A DNA stretch of 64,000 nt from Chryseobacterium vrystaatense (GTDB lineage: Bacteria; Bacteroidota; Bacteroidia; Flavobacteriales; Weeksellaceae): the NCBI RefSeq assembly GCF_000737765.1, contig NZ_JPRI01000002.1, positions 124,001 through 188,000 on the forward strand, written 5' to 3'. Below, piece after piece: positions 42,453 through 51,000 of the stretch (positions within the stretch are counted from its first letter, which is position 1; each line of letters starts with the position of its first letter). The notes below the pieces were generated by a model. It worked only from the letters and a program-made list of their open reading frames with translations. It was not told the origin of the DNA and did no database searches. Position numbers and translations under genes: made by a program.

Positions 42453-43166
42453 TTAGCTGATTCCTCTTTCTTTCCATGTGAAAGGAGTTTTTATAAATCC
42501 TCCTGCCGCCATGACGATATCTTTAGGTTCTTTGGCAAGATCCAGTCCGTTGGCATCAATGACATCATCTCCCGAAAAATCTGTAGATCCCGGATTAATA
42601 ATATTCCTGATCGCCGATGCATGTCTTGCTTCCACAGAAACTATCTTTCCTGCAATTACCAGATAAGCAGGATTGGTAATATATTTTCCTGCCCCGTTGT
42701 ACGCAGCTACTCCTGTATCTTCGAGCGCTTTTGCCGTGGCCAGCACGGAATTTCTGTCGTTAAAGTTTACAGTGGGATATTTGAATTCAAGAGTGGGTAA
42801 TATATTGGTGGTTGCTCCTGTTATAGCCGCTTTAAAAAAGTCCCGGTGAATTACCTCATGATGATAAAGGTCTGTAAAAAGATCTTTTTCAACACTTGAA
42901 ATGCCGGAGTAAAAATTATTTACCACTTTGGTATAAAAGTCAGCTTCAAGCTGTTCCAATGCATACGCGTAATTCAGAACCCCTACATCTCCGGTTCCCA
43001 GGTCGAAAATGGGACCGTTGTCTGTCATTCCGAAATCATTATCGTCATCGCAACCGATCAGCGTAAGTCCTGCCATTGCCAGTCCTATACCGCCCAGTTT
43101 CAAAAAATTTCTTCTGCCTGTATCCAGAGTTACTCCCTGGTTAGAAACATTAATAGTTTTTTTCAT
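42453..43166 (-). CDS. Ferritin-like protein with Tat-type lipoprotein signal
   Basis: A 237-residue paralogue of the downstream gene. The N-terminus has a twin-arginine motif TGRRNFLKLGG followed by a hydrophobic segment and lipobox LTLIGC (Cys about 39), so it is probably exported folded by Tat and lipid-anchored. The bundle has LEQLEADFYTKV, HHEVIHRDFF, ALEDTGVAAYNG and SVEARHASAIR. Tat export fits a metal-loaded protein. 25 nt from the second ferritin-like gene, so one operon. Confidence 0.84.
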   Translation of the reverse strand: MKKTINVSNQGVTLDTGRRNFLKLGGIGLAMAGLTLIGCDDDNDFGMTDNGPIFDLGTGDVGVLNYAYALEQLEADFYTKVVNNFYSGISSVEKDLFTDLYHHEVIHRDFFKAAITGATTNILPTLEFKYPTVNFNDRNSVLATAKALEDTGVAAYNGAGKYITNPAYLVIAGKIVSVEARHASAIRNIINPGSTDFSGDDVIDANGLDLAKEPKDIVMAAGGFIKTPFTWKERGIS

Positions 43167-43214
43167 AATATTATTGGTTTGAGTGTTATATAATTTTCTT
43201 CAAAGGAGAAAAAA

Positions 43215-43235
43215 GCAGCATAATGATTATGCTGC
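43215..43235 (-). terminator. Terminator after fasciclin gene
   Basis: GCAGCATAAT and ATTATGCTGC (43215-43224, 43226-43235) form a 10-bp inverted repeat, followed on the minus strand by a T6 run, 15 nt after the fasciclin stop codon. Confidence 0.85.
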
Positions 43236-43250
43236 CTAAAAACTAAAACA

Positions 43251-43820
43251 TTACGGCATCAACACCGTATCGATCACGTGGATCACACCGTTTGACTGAT
43301 TCACATCAGCTATGGTCACTTTTGCACTGTTTCCTTTTGCATCCTGTACATAAAGATCTTTCCCTTTTGTCCAGAAAGTAAGGCCTTCACCTTCTACTGT
43401 TTTCATCATACTTTTTCCGTTTCCGGCTTTTACTGCGGCCCAGATATCTTTGGCACTGTATTTTCCGGCAAGAACATGATAGGTTAAAATTTTGGTCAGC
43501 ATTTCTTTATTCTCAGGTTTTACCAGAGTTTCAACAGTTCCTTTCGGTAGTTTTGCAAAGGCTGCATCGGTAGGAGCCAATACCGTAAAAGGTCCTGCTC
43601 CCTGCAGTGTTTCTACCAGACCTGCTGCTTTTACTGCTGCCACCAAAGTTTTATGATCTTTGGAGTTGACAGCGTTTTCAATAATATTTTTAGATGGATA
43701 CATGGGGGCACCGCCTACCATTACTGTTTTTTCTTTCATCGTTTGTGCAGTTACCTTCCCGCTGAAAGCGAATGATAAAGCAATCATTCCTAAAACTGCG
43801 ATTTTTGAGCTTGTGTTCAT
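43251..43820 (-). CDS. Secreted fasciclin-domain protein
   Basis: A 189-residue protein with signal peptide (1-25, ending KVTAQ) and one FAS1 domain. H1 and H2 motifs are visible as [17 protein letters not shown] (about 82-98) and [22 protein letters not shown] at the end (in two parts). The YH motif is [14 protein letters not shown]1 domains mediate adhesion in the periplasm or at the surface. Adjacent to ferritin-like genes and MsrB; same strand but with its own terminator. Confidence 0.9.
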   Translation of the reverse strand: MNTSSKIAVLGMIALSFAFSGKVTAQTMKEKTVMVGGAPMYPSKNIIENAVNSKDHKTLVAAVKAAGLVETLQGAGPFTVLAPTDAAFAKLPKGTVETLVKPENKEMLTKILTYHVLAGKYSAKDIWAAVKAGNGKSMMKTVEGEGLTFWTKGKDLYVQDAKGNSAKVTIADVNQSNGVIHVIDTVLMP

Positions 43821-43934
43821 TTTATTGATTTTTAAGTTAATGCGTATTTGAATTGTGTTCTTAGAATCATTTACGAGGTCAGTTTTGTTTTGGATTTAAA
43901 AAATTTGATTTTTTATTAAAAATTTAAAAAACTG

Positions 43935-44456
43935 TTATTTCTTTCCGGAGTTCGGGACAAAATCAAGGCATACCGAATTCATACAAAACCTATTTCCTGT
44001 CGGCTTGGGCCCATCATCGAAAATATGTCCCAAATGTGAATCACATCTGCCACACAGCACTTCAGTTCTGGTCATATTGTGAGAAGTATCTTTTCTGTAG
44101 ATCACGCTGTTTTTTCTTAAGGGCTCATAAAAGGACGGCCACCCGCAAGTAGTTGCAAATTTTGAAGTAGAAAGAAACAGTGGATTTCCACAGACCGCAC
44201 AGAAATAGGTTCCTTTTTCATCAAATTCATAATATTTTCCCGTGAAAGATGTTTCCGTTGCTCCTTCTCTTGCCACCTGATAGAGTTCAGGTTTAAGAAT
44301 CTTCTTCCATTCTACATTGCTTACCTTCAAGGGTGTGGTTACAGTTCGGGAGTAGTAGGGATTCTTTGTTTTAAAATTCACTGACTGGGCAAAGCTTCTT
44401 TCTGAAATGACTGCCAAAAAGAGGGCGAGGGATGTTTTTATGATTAAACTTTTCAT
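43935..44456 (-). CDS. msrB: Peptide-methionine (R)-S-oxide reductase MsrB, exported
   Basis: A 173-residue protein starting at the ATG at 44456 (MKSLIIKTSLALFLAVISER), which gives a proper signal peptide; an upstream start at 44489 only adds a leader. The MsrB domain has two zinc-binding CxxC pairs (CAVCGNPLF, CGRCDSHLGH), GWPSFYEP and the catalytic Cys in NRFCMNS. It repairs methionine-R-sulfoxide in periplasmic proteins. Divergent from the ECF sigma factor gene, which may respond to oxidative damage. Confidence 0.92.
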   Translation of the reverse strand: MKSLIIKTSLALFLAVISERSFAQSVNFKTKNPYYSRTVTTPLKVSNVEWKKILKPELYQVAREGATETSFTGKYYEFDEKGTYFCAVCGNPLFLSTSKFATTCGWPSFYEPLRKNSVIYRKDTSHNMTRTEVLCGRCDSHLGHIFDDGPKPTGNRFCMNSVCLDFVPNSGKK

Positions 44457-44605
44457 ATTCGATAATTTTAAGAGATTACTTAAAATCATTTACGATTTAA
44501 AAGATTTTTCAGATGTTGTTTGTAATATATTTTATTTTATTACATTTGGATTGAAAATCATACGCTATTAAAACAACCTATTCGGAAGAAGAGCTTATCG
44601 TTTTA

Positions 44606-45115
44606 TTGAAAGAAAAAAACGAATCTGGCTTTCATTATTTATATGACCATTATGCAGGCTCCCTGTATGGTGTGGTTCTACGAATCGTTCAGTCAAAAGA
44701 ATATACTGAAGAAATTATTCAGGATGTTTTTGTAAAGATTTGGAACGCCATTCATCAGTATGATTCTTCAAAAGGCAGATTTTACACCTGGATGATCAAT
44801 ATTGCCAGAAATACCGCAATCGATTATTTAAAATCTAAAGGTTTTCAAAACGAACTTAAAAACCAGACACTTCCAGATTTCGTATATAATTCTACAGAAC
44901 TTTCAACGACCAACAATTCATCCGATTTTATTGGGTTTAATAATGTCCTTGAAGGCCTGGAAGTTGATAAACAGGAACTTATTGACTTGGCATATTACCA
45001 GGGATATACCCAGAATGAAATATCTGAAAAACTGAAGATACCCCTTGGAACGGTGAAAACCAAAATGCGGAATGCGCTGCTGAAATTAAAGGATTTGCTA
45101 AAAGATTATCAATAA
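44606..45115 (+). CDS. ECF RNA polymerase sigma factor
   Basis: A sigma-70 region 2/4 protein: YDHYAGSLYGVVLRIV, EIIQDVFVKIWNAIHQYD (region 2), WMINIARNTAIDYLK, and YYQGYTQNEISEKLKIPLGTVKTKMRNALLKLK (region 4, in parts). The coordinates use the first TTG, since no ATG exists. Homologous-looking sequence (IKTTYSEEELIVL) continues upstream to an ATT codon at 44567 after a stop, so the real start is probably an unusual ATT. It is paired with the anti-sigma gene 1 nt downstream. Confidence 0.9.
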   Translation: MKEKNESGFHYLYDHYAGSLYGVVLRIVQSKEYTEEIIQDVFVKIWNAIHQYDSSKGRFYTWMINIARNTAIDYLKSKGFQNELKNQTLPDFVYNSTELSTTNNSSDFIGFNNVLEGLEVDKQELIDLAYYQGYTQNEISEKLKIPLGTVKTKMRNALLKLKDLLKDYQ

Positions 45116-45116
45116 A

Positions 45117-45926
45117 TTGAACACTAAAGAATACATATCATCCGGAATTATAGAATCTTATATTCTAGGTCTTGCTTCTCCAGAGGAGGCAGGGATTTTG
45201 GAGTGTGTGATGAAAAACAATGCTGAAGTAAAAATGGCTTTTGAAGAAGCACAAAAGACTTTAGAAGATCTGGCAACAAGCCAGGCCGTAGCACCACCAG
45301 CCGATTTAAAATCAAAAATCTGGAATAAAATCCAGCTGGAACAGACTACGGAAGAAGTACAGGTTACGCCTGCTAAAGAGATCCCAGCTGAAAAACCTCA
45401 GCCGGATATTCAACCCCATATAAAAAGCAAGTGGAAGCCCTATGCCGTTGCCGCTTCTGTATTATTTCTGATCAGTGCCGCAGGAAATCTTTTCTGGATG
45501 AACGATCAGTCTAAAACGAAAGAGGAAATCGCCAAAATGCAGACTGAGAAAAAATCTCAGGATCTTGCTATGCAGAAAATGAATCAGAAAATGGATATGT
45601 TTTCCAATCCTGATATGAAAATGGTGATGCTGAAAGGCGTAGAAAAACATACCGATTCCAAAGCAATGGTTTTCTGGGATAAAAAAACAAAAGAAGTATA
45701 TCTTAACGGCGAAAATCTACCGAAAGCTCCTGAAGGAATGCAGTATCAGCTGTGGGCTATCGCAGATGGAAAACCCGTAAATGCCGGAATGTATACTGAA
45801 GAAAAAGACAGCAAAACTGCTCTTGCTCATATTCCTAACGCACAGGCTTTTGCGATAACTCTTGAAAAACAGGGAGGCAGCGCAGTTCCGACAATGGAGA
45901 ATATGTACGTTATGGGCGAAATCTAA
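45117..45926 (+). CDS. Anti-sigma factor, RskA-like
   Basis: A 269-residue membrane protein with a TTG start one base after the sigma stop codon. The N-terminal 70 residues are a cytoplasmic anti-sigma region (IIESYILGLASPEEA), a transmembrane helix lies at about 108-126 (AVAASVLFLISAAGNLFWM), and the periplasmic C-terminus is an RskA-type domain (AMVFWDKKTKEVYLNGENLP, QLWAIADGKPVNAGM). It should hold the ECF factor inactive at the membrane until an envelope signal arrives. Confidence 0.88.
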   Translation: MNTKEYISSGIIESYILGLASPEEAGILECVMKNNAEVKMAFEEAQKTLEDLATSQAVAPPADLKSKIWNKIQLEQTTEEVQVTPAKEIPAEKPQPDIQPHIKSKWKPYAVAASVLFLISAAGNLFWMNDQSKTKEEIAKMQTEKKSQDLAMQKMNQKMDMFSNPDMKMVMLKGVEKHTDSKAMVFWDKKTKEVYLNGENLPKAPEGMQYQLWAIADGKPVNAGMYTEEKDSKTALAHIPNAQAFAITLEKQGGSAVPTMENMYVMGEI

Positions 45927-45987
45927 GACTTCCGAATTTCTGTAGTTTGACTTTATGCCATACCAAATTTATGTTGACCTTTACTAT

Positions 45988-46009
45988 AGATGAATACTTT
46001 TATTCATCT
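45988..46009. other. Hairpin between anti-sigma and GT14 genes
   Basis: AGATGAATA/TATTCATCT around CTTT, between convergent genes. A terminator is plausible, but neither strand has a good T run. Confidence 0.45.
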
Positions 46010-46035
46010 CAGTTTAAAGAATGATAAGATTTGGA

Positions 46036-47016
46036 TCAGTTATCCTGACGTCTGTCTATTTTCAGCTCCCTTTCCACTTCATCTACCTCAGTTAAAGGCA
46101 GATCATAGCTTTCAGAGATATATTTCAGGACCTCCTCCTCCGTTTTATCGTTTATTTTCCTGATAAAAAGATGATTGTTGGTCCTCAAAAAGAGAATGAG
46201 TTCATCTGAAGTCTGCTTCTTACCGAATATCGGTTTTTCGATTACAGCTCTTTTATCATCATTGACAATAAGGTCATTGAAAGAAGTATTCATAAGGACG
46301 GTTTGGAAAAATGATTCCGCAGGCAGAAAAGTATGAAGATAGTAATCCTCAAAATTCATCACCCTTTTATTGTTGGCCAGAAAAGCGCAGGTGTCTCTTG
46401 TAAATATAACCCACTTCCCTCCTATATAAGGTGTCACATTTTTCATAAATTCTCTCTTGTACATAAGAGACGAAATCTTGTAAGAAAGTTCTGTGAAATG
46501 ATTCTGTATCCTTTGAAGGGTATCGGGGCGGTAAAACTTTTGATCGTAGTAGAAAAGATAATTCCGGCCGTTATTGGCTGTAAGAAATTTCCGAATGATA
46601 TTCTGTGATTTCAAAGGGTAATCTTCACCACTCAAATTAACAAAATAGTCCCATTTCTGACTTACATTAAGCAGGAATTCCATGGCATCAAGTTCAATCT
46701 GTATCATACTGAATCCTCCTGAAACAATGTTGATGCTCTCTAAAATATAAACGTTGGGAAACCGGACCAGGTACATCTGAATTTCATCAGTGATTTCTTC
46801 CTTAGCTTTCCTGTCTATATGAATCAGGTAAATTTGGTCCCGGGTATAGATCTTCTGAAACATCGTTTTGAACACTTCGGGTTTATGATGAACCATAATG
46901 AAGTAAGCAATTCTCACATGCTGATCAGAGTGGGACTCTAAAGTTTGGGGTTGGGAGCTGGTTGAAGGAACGGAGGTCTGCATAAGAACGGATTTAAAAT
47001 CATCCGCTTTGTGCAA
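46036..47016 (-). CDS. GT14-family (core-2/I-branching type) glycosyltransferase
   Basis: A 326-residue protein without signal peptide. The family GT14 pattern is RIAYFIMVHHKPEVFKTM at about residue 31, YLIHIDRKA, then the donor region DYFVNLSGEDYPLKSQ with the Asp-Tyr-Pro signature, and GGKWVIFTRDTCAFL. Bacterial members are annotated as beta-1,6-N-acetylglucosaminyltransferases acting on surface glycans. Acceptor unknown. It is monocistronic and convergent to the anti-sigma gene. Confidence 0.83.
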   Translation of the reverse strand: MHKADDFKSVLMQTSVPSTSSQPQTLESHSDQHVRIAYFIMVHHKPEVFKTMFQKIYTRDQIYLIHIDRKAKEEITDEIQMYLVRFPNVYILESINIVSGGFSMIQIELDAMEFLLNVSQKWDYFVNLSGEDYPLKSQNIIRKFLTANNGRNYLFYYDQKFYRPDTLQRIQNHFTELSYKISSLMYKREFMKNVTPYIGGKWVIFTRDTCAFLANNKRVMNFEDYYLHTFLPAESFFQTVLMNTSFNDLIVNDDKRAVIEKPIFGKKQTSDELILFLRTNNHLFIRKINDKTEEEVLKYISESYDLPLTEVDEVERELKIDRRQDN

Positions 47017-47051
47017 ACAATTCTGTTAACGTGCGTTAAGCTACAAATAAA

Positions 47052-47204
47052 TTTTTGACAATCAATCATTTAAATGACTTATTATTCATTTTCTTTATTG
47101 TATTTTTGCAAAGCATTTATAAAAACAGGTCTCTGCCTTTTGCTATTCTGTAACAGTTTAAAATTCATTTTTCTCTTTCAGTTTTGCTTTTTCAGCTGCC
47201 CAAT
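47052..47204 (+). promoter_or_regulatory. Cold-shock promoter and 5' leader, copy A
   Basis: A perfect -7 box TATTTTTG is at 47101-47108. Upstream, TTTTTGACAATCAATCATTT (from 47052) and downstream GTCTCTGCCTTTTG and TCAGTTTTGCTTTTTCAG blocks (47128-47195) are nearly repeated at 53840-53977 before another cold-shock gene. The mRNA would carry an untranslated leader of about 390 nt, as known for cold-shock genes of other bacteria. Confidence 0.72.
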
Positions 47205-47508
47205 TAAAACTTATCTTAAAAAATAATTTTTAATACTGCTTCCTTGATTTTCAAGTTTAAAAAAAGCAGTTATAAAATTCAGGACAGTATGGATTTATCA
47301 AAATCCTGCTTCTAAGAATGAGAACGATATGATATTGCAAAGCTCAGCAAATATATTCCCCACTGAATTTATTGTCAAAGTTAATGCAAAGTAAAATAAC
47401 AACTAAAGATAATGTTTATCCCAATTGATACTCCTTATTTTTATACAAGACAACAATTCAGATCTTAACCGATTTGGCCACTCAGAACCGGATGTCCGGT
47501 AGATTACA
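47205..47508. other. Remaining untranslated leader of the helicase gene
   Basis: About 300 bp without a convincing coding frame or terminator. It should be the distal part of the 5' leader transcribed from the promoter at 47101. A short inverted repeat ACCGGATGTCCGGT (47488-47501) lies just before the start codon and could occlude ribosome access. Confidence 0.5.
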
Positions 47509-48633
47509 ATGAGTTTTAGAAATTTAAATTTAATAAATCCTATAGTCCGCGCCGTTACAGAAGCAGGATATTCCAAACCCACAGAGATACAGTACGCAGC
47601 TGTTCCACCTATTTTAGCGGGAAGGGATTTCATAGGATATGCTCAAACCGGCACAGGAAAAACGGCGGCATTTGCGATGCCTATCCTGCAGTTACTCAAA
47701 AGAAATACACCAGATCATAAAGAAATAAGAACTTTAATATTAACTCCAACACGGGAATTGGTCCTGCAGCTGGAAGAAAGTTTTAAAGTGTACAGCAAAT
47801 ACCTTCCATTATCACAGCTTTCCATCTTTGGGGGCGTATTATCAGGAAGCCAACTGGCAGCTCTGAGAAAAAGAGTTGATATCCTCATTGCAACGCCTGA
47901 AAGACTATTGAATCTGGTAAGCCAGAGACATATTGATCTCTCTAAAATTGAAATTCTGGTCCTGGATGAAGCAGACAGAATGCTTGACATGGGATTTTCA
48001 GAGGATGTGAAAAAGATCCTTAAACTGATTTCTCAAAAGAGACAGACTTTATTCTTTTCTGCAACAATGCCTTCAGATGTCCGAAAATTTGCGGATAACA
48101 TGATGAATAATCCTGTTGAGGTTACAGTAGATCAGATTCCATCACCACTACAGTGCGTTAATCAATCGGTGTACTTTGTTGAAAAAACCAAGAAAACAGA
48201 TTTATTAATCAACATACTGCAGGATGTATCCATTTTACGTTCATTGGTTTTTACACGAACTAAACAGGGTGCTGACAGGCTGGTGAAGCAATTGGAACGC
48301 ACAGGAATTTTTGCAGCTGCGATTCATGGGAATAAGTCTCAGGTCGCAAGACAGCAGGCGGTAGACGATTTCAAAAACAGTAAAATCCGTGTTTTGGTAG
48401 CCACCGATATCGCTGCTAGAGGAATTGACATGGATGAACTTCCTTATGTTGTTAATTATGAACTTCCTGATGTTCCGGAAACTTATGTTAACCGGATCGA
48501 AAGAACCGGAAGAGCAGGAACCAAGGGAACTGCCGTTTCTTTTTGTGATGAGGGGGAACGTTCTGACTTAACCAACATTCAAAAGCTGATAGGCTTTATA
48601 ATGCCTGTCGCCAAACTCCAGTATATACATTAA
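47509..48633 (+). CDS. DEAD-box RNA helicase (RhlE/CsdA-like)
   Basis: A 374-residue helicase with all core motifs: Q region KPTEIQ, Walker A AQTGTGKT, PTRELVLQ, TPERLL, DEAD in VLDEADRMLDMGF, SAT, TDIAARGIDMDELPYVVNYE and RIERTGRAG. It has almost no C-terminal extension, unlike E. coli CsdA. It unwinds RNA structures; its place upstream of cspA behind a cold-shock-type leader indicates a role in cold adaptation. Confidence 0.92.
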   Translation: MSFRNLNLINPIVRAVTEAGYSKPTEIQYAAVPPILAGRDFIGYAQTGTGKTAAFAMPILQLLKRNTPDHKEIRTLILTPTRELVLQLEESFKVYSKYLPLSQLSIFGGVLSGSQLAALRKRVDILIATPERLLNLVSQRHIDLSKIEILVLDEADRMLDMGFSEDVKKILKLISQKRQTLFFSATMPSDVRKFADNMMNNPVEVTVDQIPSPLQCVNQSVYFVEKTKKTDLLINILQDVSILRSLVFTRTKQGADRLVKQLERTGIFAAAIHGNKSQVARQQAVDDFKNSKIRVLVATDIAARGIDMDELPYVVNYELPDVPETYVNRIERTGRAGTKGTAVSFCDEGERSDLTNIQKLIGFIMPVAKLQYIH

Positions 48634-48725
48634 AATCACAACAAAATAGATGGACTCTTTCCCAAAGAAATTTCTGAAAAAAGTCATCAAAACAATTAAT
48701 ACAACAATTTTTAATAATAATTACA

Positions 48726-48920
48726 ATGCAAGAAGGCACAGTAAAATTTTTCAATGAAGCAAAAGGCTTCGGATTCATTTCTCCAGCAGACGGAGGTAAA
48801 GACATTTTTGTACACTCTTCAGGATTAGACACCAGATCTATCCGTGAAAACGATAAAGTAGTTTTCGAAGTACAAAAAAGCGACAAAGGTTTAAATGCAG
48901 TTAACGTAAAGTTAGCATAG
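48726..48920 (+). CDS. Cold-shock protein, CspA family
   Basis: A 64-residue single cold-shock domain with RNP1 KGFGFISP and RNP2 DIFVHSSGL. It binds single-stranded RNA/DNA as a chaperone at low temperature. It follows the DEAD-box gene by 92 nt and ends at a strong terminator, so it is probably expressed both from the helicase promoter and from its own A/T-rich leader. Confidence 0.94.
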   Translation: MQEGTVKFFNEAKGFGFISPADGGKDIFVHSSGLDTRSIRENDKVVFEVQKSDKGLNAVNVKLA

Positions 48921-48986
48921 TTTGAATATACCATTTAAGCGAACATTGATTACCAAGTAGCAATACTTATATTTGATGTCCGCTAA

Positions 48987-49017
48987 AGCCTCTTACTTGA
49001 TGTGAGAGGTTTTTTTA
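48987..49017 (+). terminator. Terminator after cspA
   Basis: CCTCTTAC pairs with GTGAGAGG (one G-U), loop about 5 nt, followed by seven T on the plus strand. Confidence 0.9.
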
Positions 49018-49135
49018 TTGGAGACAAAACATGATATTTTACGCCAAAATATCCTAAAGTTTGACTTAGGTTCCTTGAAAATGGCTATATCCTGCTATAT
49101 TTGTCCCCGAAAAAGTAATTCTACAATTATTATCA

Positions 49136-49969
49136 ATGAATTTATTATACGTTAACTGGGATGTAAGTTCCGAAATTTTTAATATTGGCGGGTTTCCCCT
49201 AAAATATTACGGTGTGCTATTTCTGGCCGGGCTGGTTTTATGCTACACGATCTTAAAAACTATTTATAAAAAAGAAAATCTAAGCAGTCAGGCTCATGAA
49301 GCACTTTTCTCTTATGCATTTATAGGCATTTTGGTTGGGGCAAGACTGGGACACTGTCTTTTTTACGATTTTGATTATTACTCGCAACATCCTATCGAAA
49401 TATTCCTTCCCATTCAAAAAGGAGCTGACGGTGCCTATCATTTTTCCGGATATGCAGGATTGGCAAGCCATGGTGGCGGAATCGGGCTTATTATTATGCT
49501 TCTGATTTATGCCAGAAAGTTCTCCATCAAATTTATGACTGTTCTGGATGTCATTGCTATTGCCACCCCTCTGGCCGGAGCATTTATTAGATTAGGTAAT
49601 CTCATGAATTCTGAAATTATAGGAACGCCATCCAATGCTCCATGGGCTTTTATATTCAGACATGTAGATAATATTCCCAGACATCCTGCACAACTGTATG
49701 AGGCGATCTCTTATCTGCTGATCTTCCTTGTGGTATATTTTATTTATAAGAAAAATATTTTTCAGGTTGGAAAAGGTTTTTACTTTGGGATCACTACTCT
49801 ACTGATCTTCGTTGTTCGGTTTTTTGTCGAATTTATTAAAGTAGATCAGGTTGATTTTGAGCAGGGAATGAGTTTGAATATGGGTCAGATTCTAAGTATC
49901 CCGTTTGTATTCCTAGGTCTGTTCTTTATTGTTAAAAGTATCCGTGATAAAAAAGCAATAGACATTTGA
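49136..49969 (+). CDS. lgt: Prolipoprotein diacylglyceryl transferase
   Basis: A 277-residue integral membrane enzyme with about seven helices. Lgt hallmarks are GLASHGGGIGLI (conserved His near 108), RLGNLMNSEIIG, and HPAQLYEA. It transfers diacylglycerol from phosphatidylglycerol to the lipobox Cys of prolipoproteins, such as several lipoproteins in this window. Monocistronic, followed by its own terminator. Confidence 0.94.
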   Translation: MNLLYVNWDVSSEIFNIGGFPLKYYGVLFLAGLVLCYTILKTIYKKENLSSQAHEALFSYAFIGILVGARLGHCLFYDFDYYSQHPIEIFLPIQKGADGAYHFSGYAGLASHGGGIGLIIMLLIYARKFSIKFMTVLDVIAIATPLAGAFIRLGNLMNSEIIGTPSNAPWAFIFRHVDNIPRHPAQLYEAISYLLIFLVVYFIYKKNIFQVGKGFYFGITTLLIFVVRFFVEFIKVDQVDFEQGMSLNMGQILSIPFVFLGLFFIVKSIRDKKAIDI

Positions 49970-49990
49970 TAATCTAAAAAAATATTATTG

Positions 49991-50027
49991 AAAAAACCTC
50001 TAAGATCTATTGATTTCAGAGGTTTTT
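49991..50027 (+). terminator. Terminator after lgt
   Basis: AAAAAACCTCT...AGAGGTTTTTT-type stem of about 17 positions with a few mismatches and a 4-nt loop, 22 nt after the lgt stop, T6 tail. Confidence 0.9.
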
Positions 50028-50049
50028 TGTTGAAAGATCTTAAAAAAAA

Positions 50050-50074
50050 ATTGGCTTAAGATCATTAAGCCAAT
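50050..50074 (-). terminator. Terminator of the second two-component operon
   Basis: ATTGGCTTAA/TTAAGCCAAT with a 5-nt loop, followed on the minus strand by nine T. It lies 225 nt beyond the response-regulator stop. The stretch between (50075-50298) contains no minus-strand gene I can support. Confidence 0.82.
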
Positions 50075-50298
50075 CCGTATTCTTCAGTCAGAATACTTAC
50101 ATCCACATATATTCTAATTATTGCAATCGGTCGTTTTCTTCTTCAAACCCTTCTCTATAATAGTCGATATCATTTATTTAACAGTTCAAAGTTGCTCAAA
50201 ATAGAGACGGGATAAAAGAAAAAGCTATCAAATAAACCTTATGGTCTATAAGAGGTTCCCGATAAAAAATCAGATTAATAATGTTCGAATCTGAAGGT

Positions 50299-51000
50299 TT
50301 AAAATTCTATAGATGGCTTATAGGTTCTACCGATCGGAAGTTTTTTACCATTCACCTGAATGATACTGGCGGAGCGTTCTTCAATTTTGGATTTAGAAAT
50401 AATGTAGGATTTGTGAATTCTGATAAACATTTTCGGATCCAGGCTTTCTTCAATCCTGCTGATCGGCATTTTAACAGTAATCGTCCCTGCTTTGGTATGG
50501 ATATGAATGTATTCCCGTAAGCTTTCGATAAAAAAGATGTCGTGAAGTACGATCTTAATCTGCTTTTTTCCACTGCTGATAAAAATATGCTCCCGATCCG
50601 CTGCTTCGAGCAGGGCTTCTTCTGCATTCATCAGATATTTAAACTTTTCAACCGCCTTTGTAAATCTGTCATAAGGAATGGGCTTCATCAGATAATCCAC
50701 AATATCCAGCTCATAGCCTTCCACTGCATATTGGTGATATGCTGTAGTAACAATGACAAGAGGCGGATTTTTCAATTTTTTAAGAAAATCAAAACCTTTC
50801 ACAACGGGAAGATGCAGATCAAGAAACATCAGATCAATCTCATGTCTGTTCAAAAGGCTGCCTGCATACACTGCATCCGAACATTTTGCAACAAGATGAA
50901 GGTCTTCATCTCTGGAAATAAAATTCTCCAGAATTTCTGCAGCTATTGGCTCGTCTTCTACAATGATGCAGTTATATTTTTTAGAAACGGGATGTATCAT
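50299..51000 (-). CDS. LytTR-family response regulator
   Basis: A 233-residue regulator from the ATG at 51000 (MIHPVSKKYNCIIVEDEPIA), preferred over a TTG three codons upstream. Receiver domain: VEDEP, phospho-acceptor Asp in LMFLDLHLPVVKG (about 59), MKPIPYDRF. The LytTR domain (about 130-230) has FIESLREYIHIHT and FIRIHKSYIIS. It overlaps the kinase gene by 20 nt, so translation is coupled. Confidence 0.91.
   Translation of the reverse strand: MIHPVSKKYNCIIVEDEPIAAEILENFISRDEDLHLVAKCSDAVYAGSLLNRHEIDLMFLDLHLPVVKGFDFLKKLKNPPLVIVTTAYHQYAVEGYELDIVDYLMKPIPYDRFTKAVEKFKYLMNAEEALLEAADREHIFISSGKKQIKIVLHDIFFIESLREYIHIHTKAGTITVKMPISRIEESLDPKMFIRIHKSYIISKSKIEERSASIIQVNGKKLPIGRTYKPSIEF

Noticed and set aside
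41612..43166. The two ferritin-like genes as a simple recent tandem duplication
   Set aside because: Helical motifs align but signal types, lengths and overall sequence differ strongly, so the duplication is old and the proteins have likely diverged in role.
28491..50027. Recurring CCTCTGAAAT hairpins as a dispersed repeat or CRISPR-like element
   Set aside because: The copies at 28491, 35682 and 49991 are each located at gene ends with T runs and differ in loop and arm length; they are ordinary host terminators. No CRISPR array is present.
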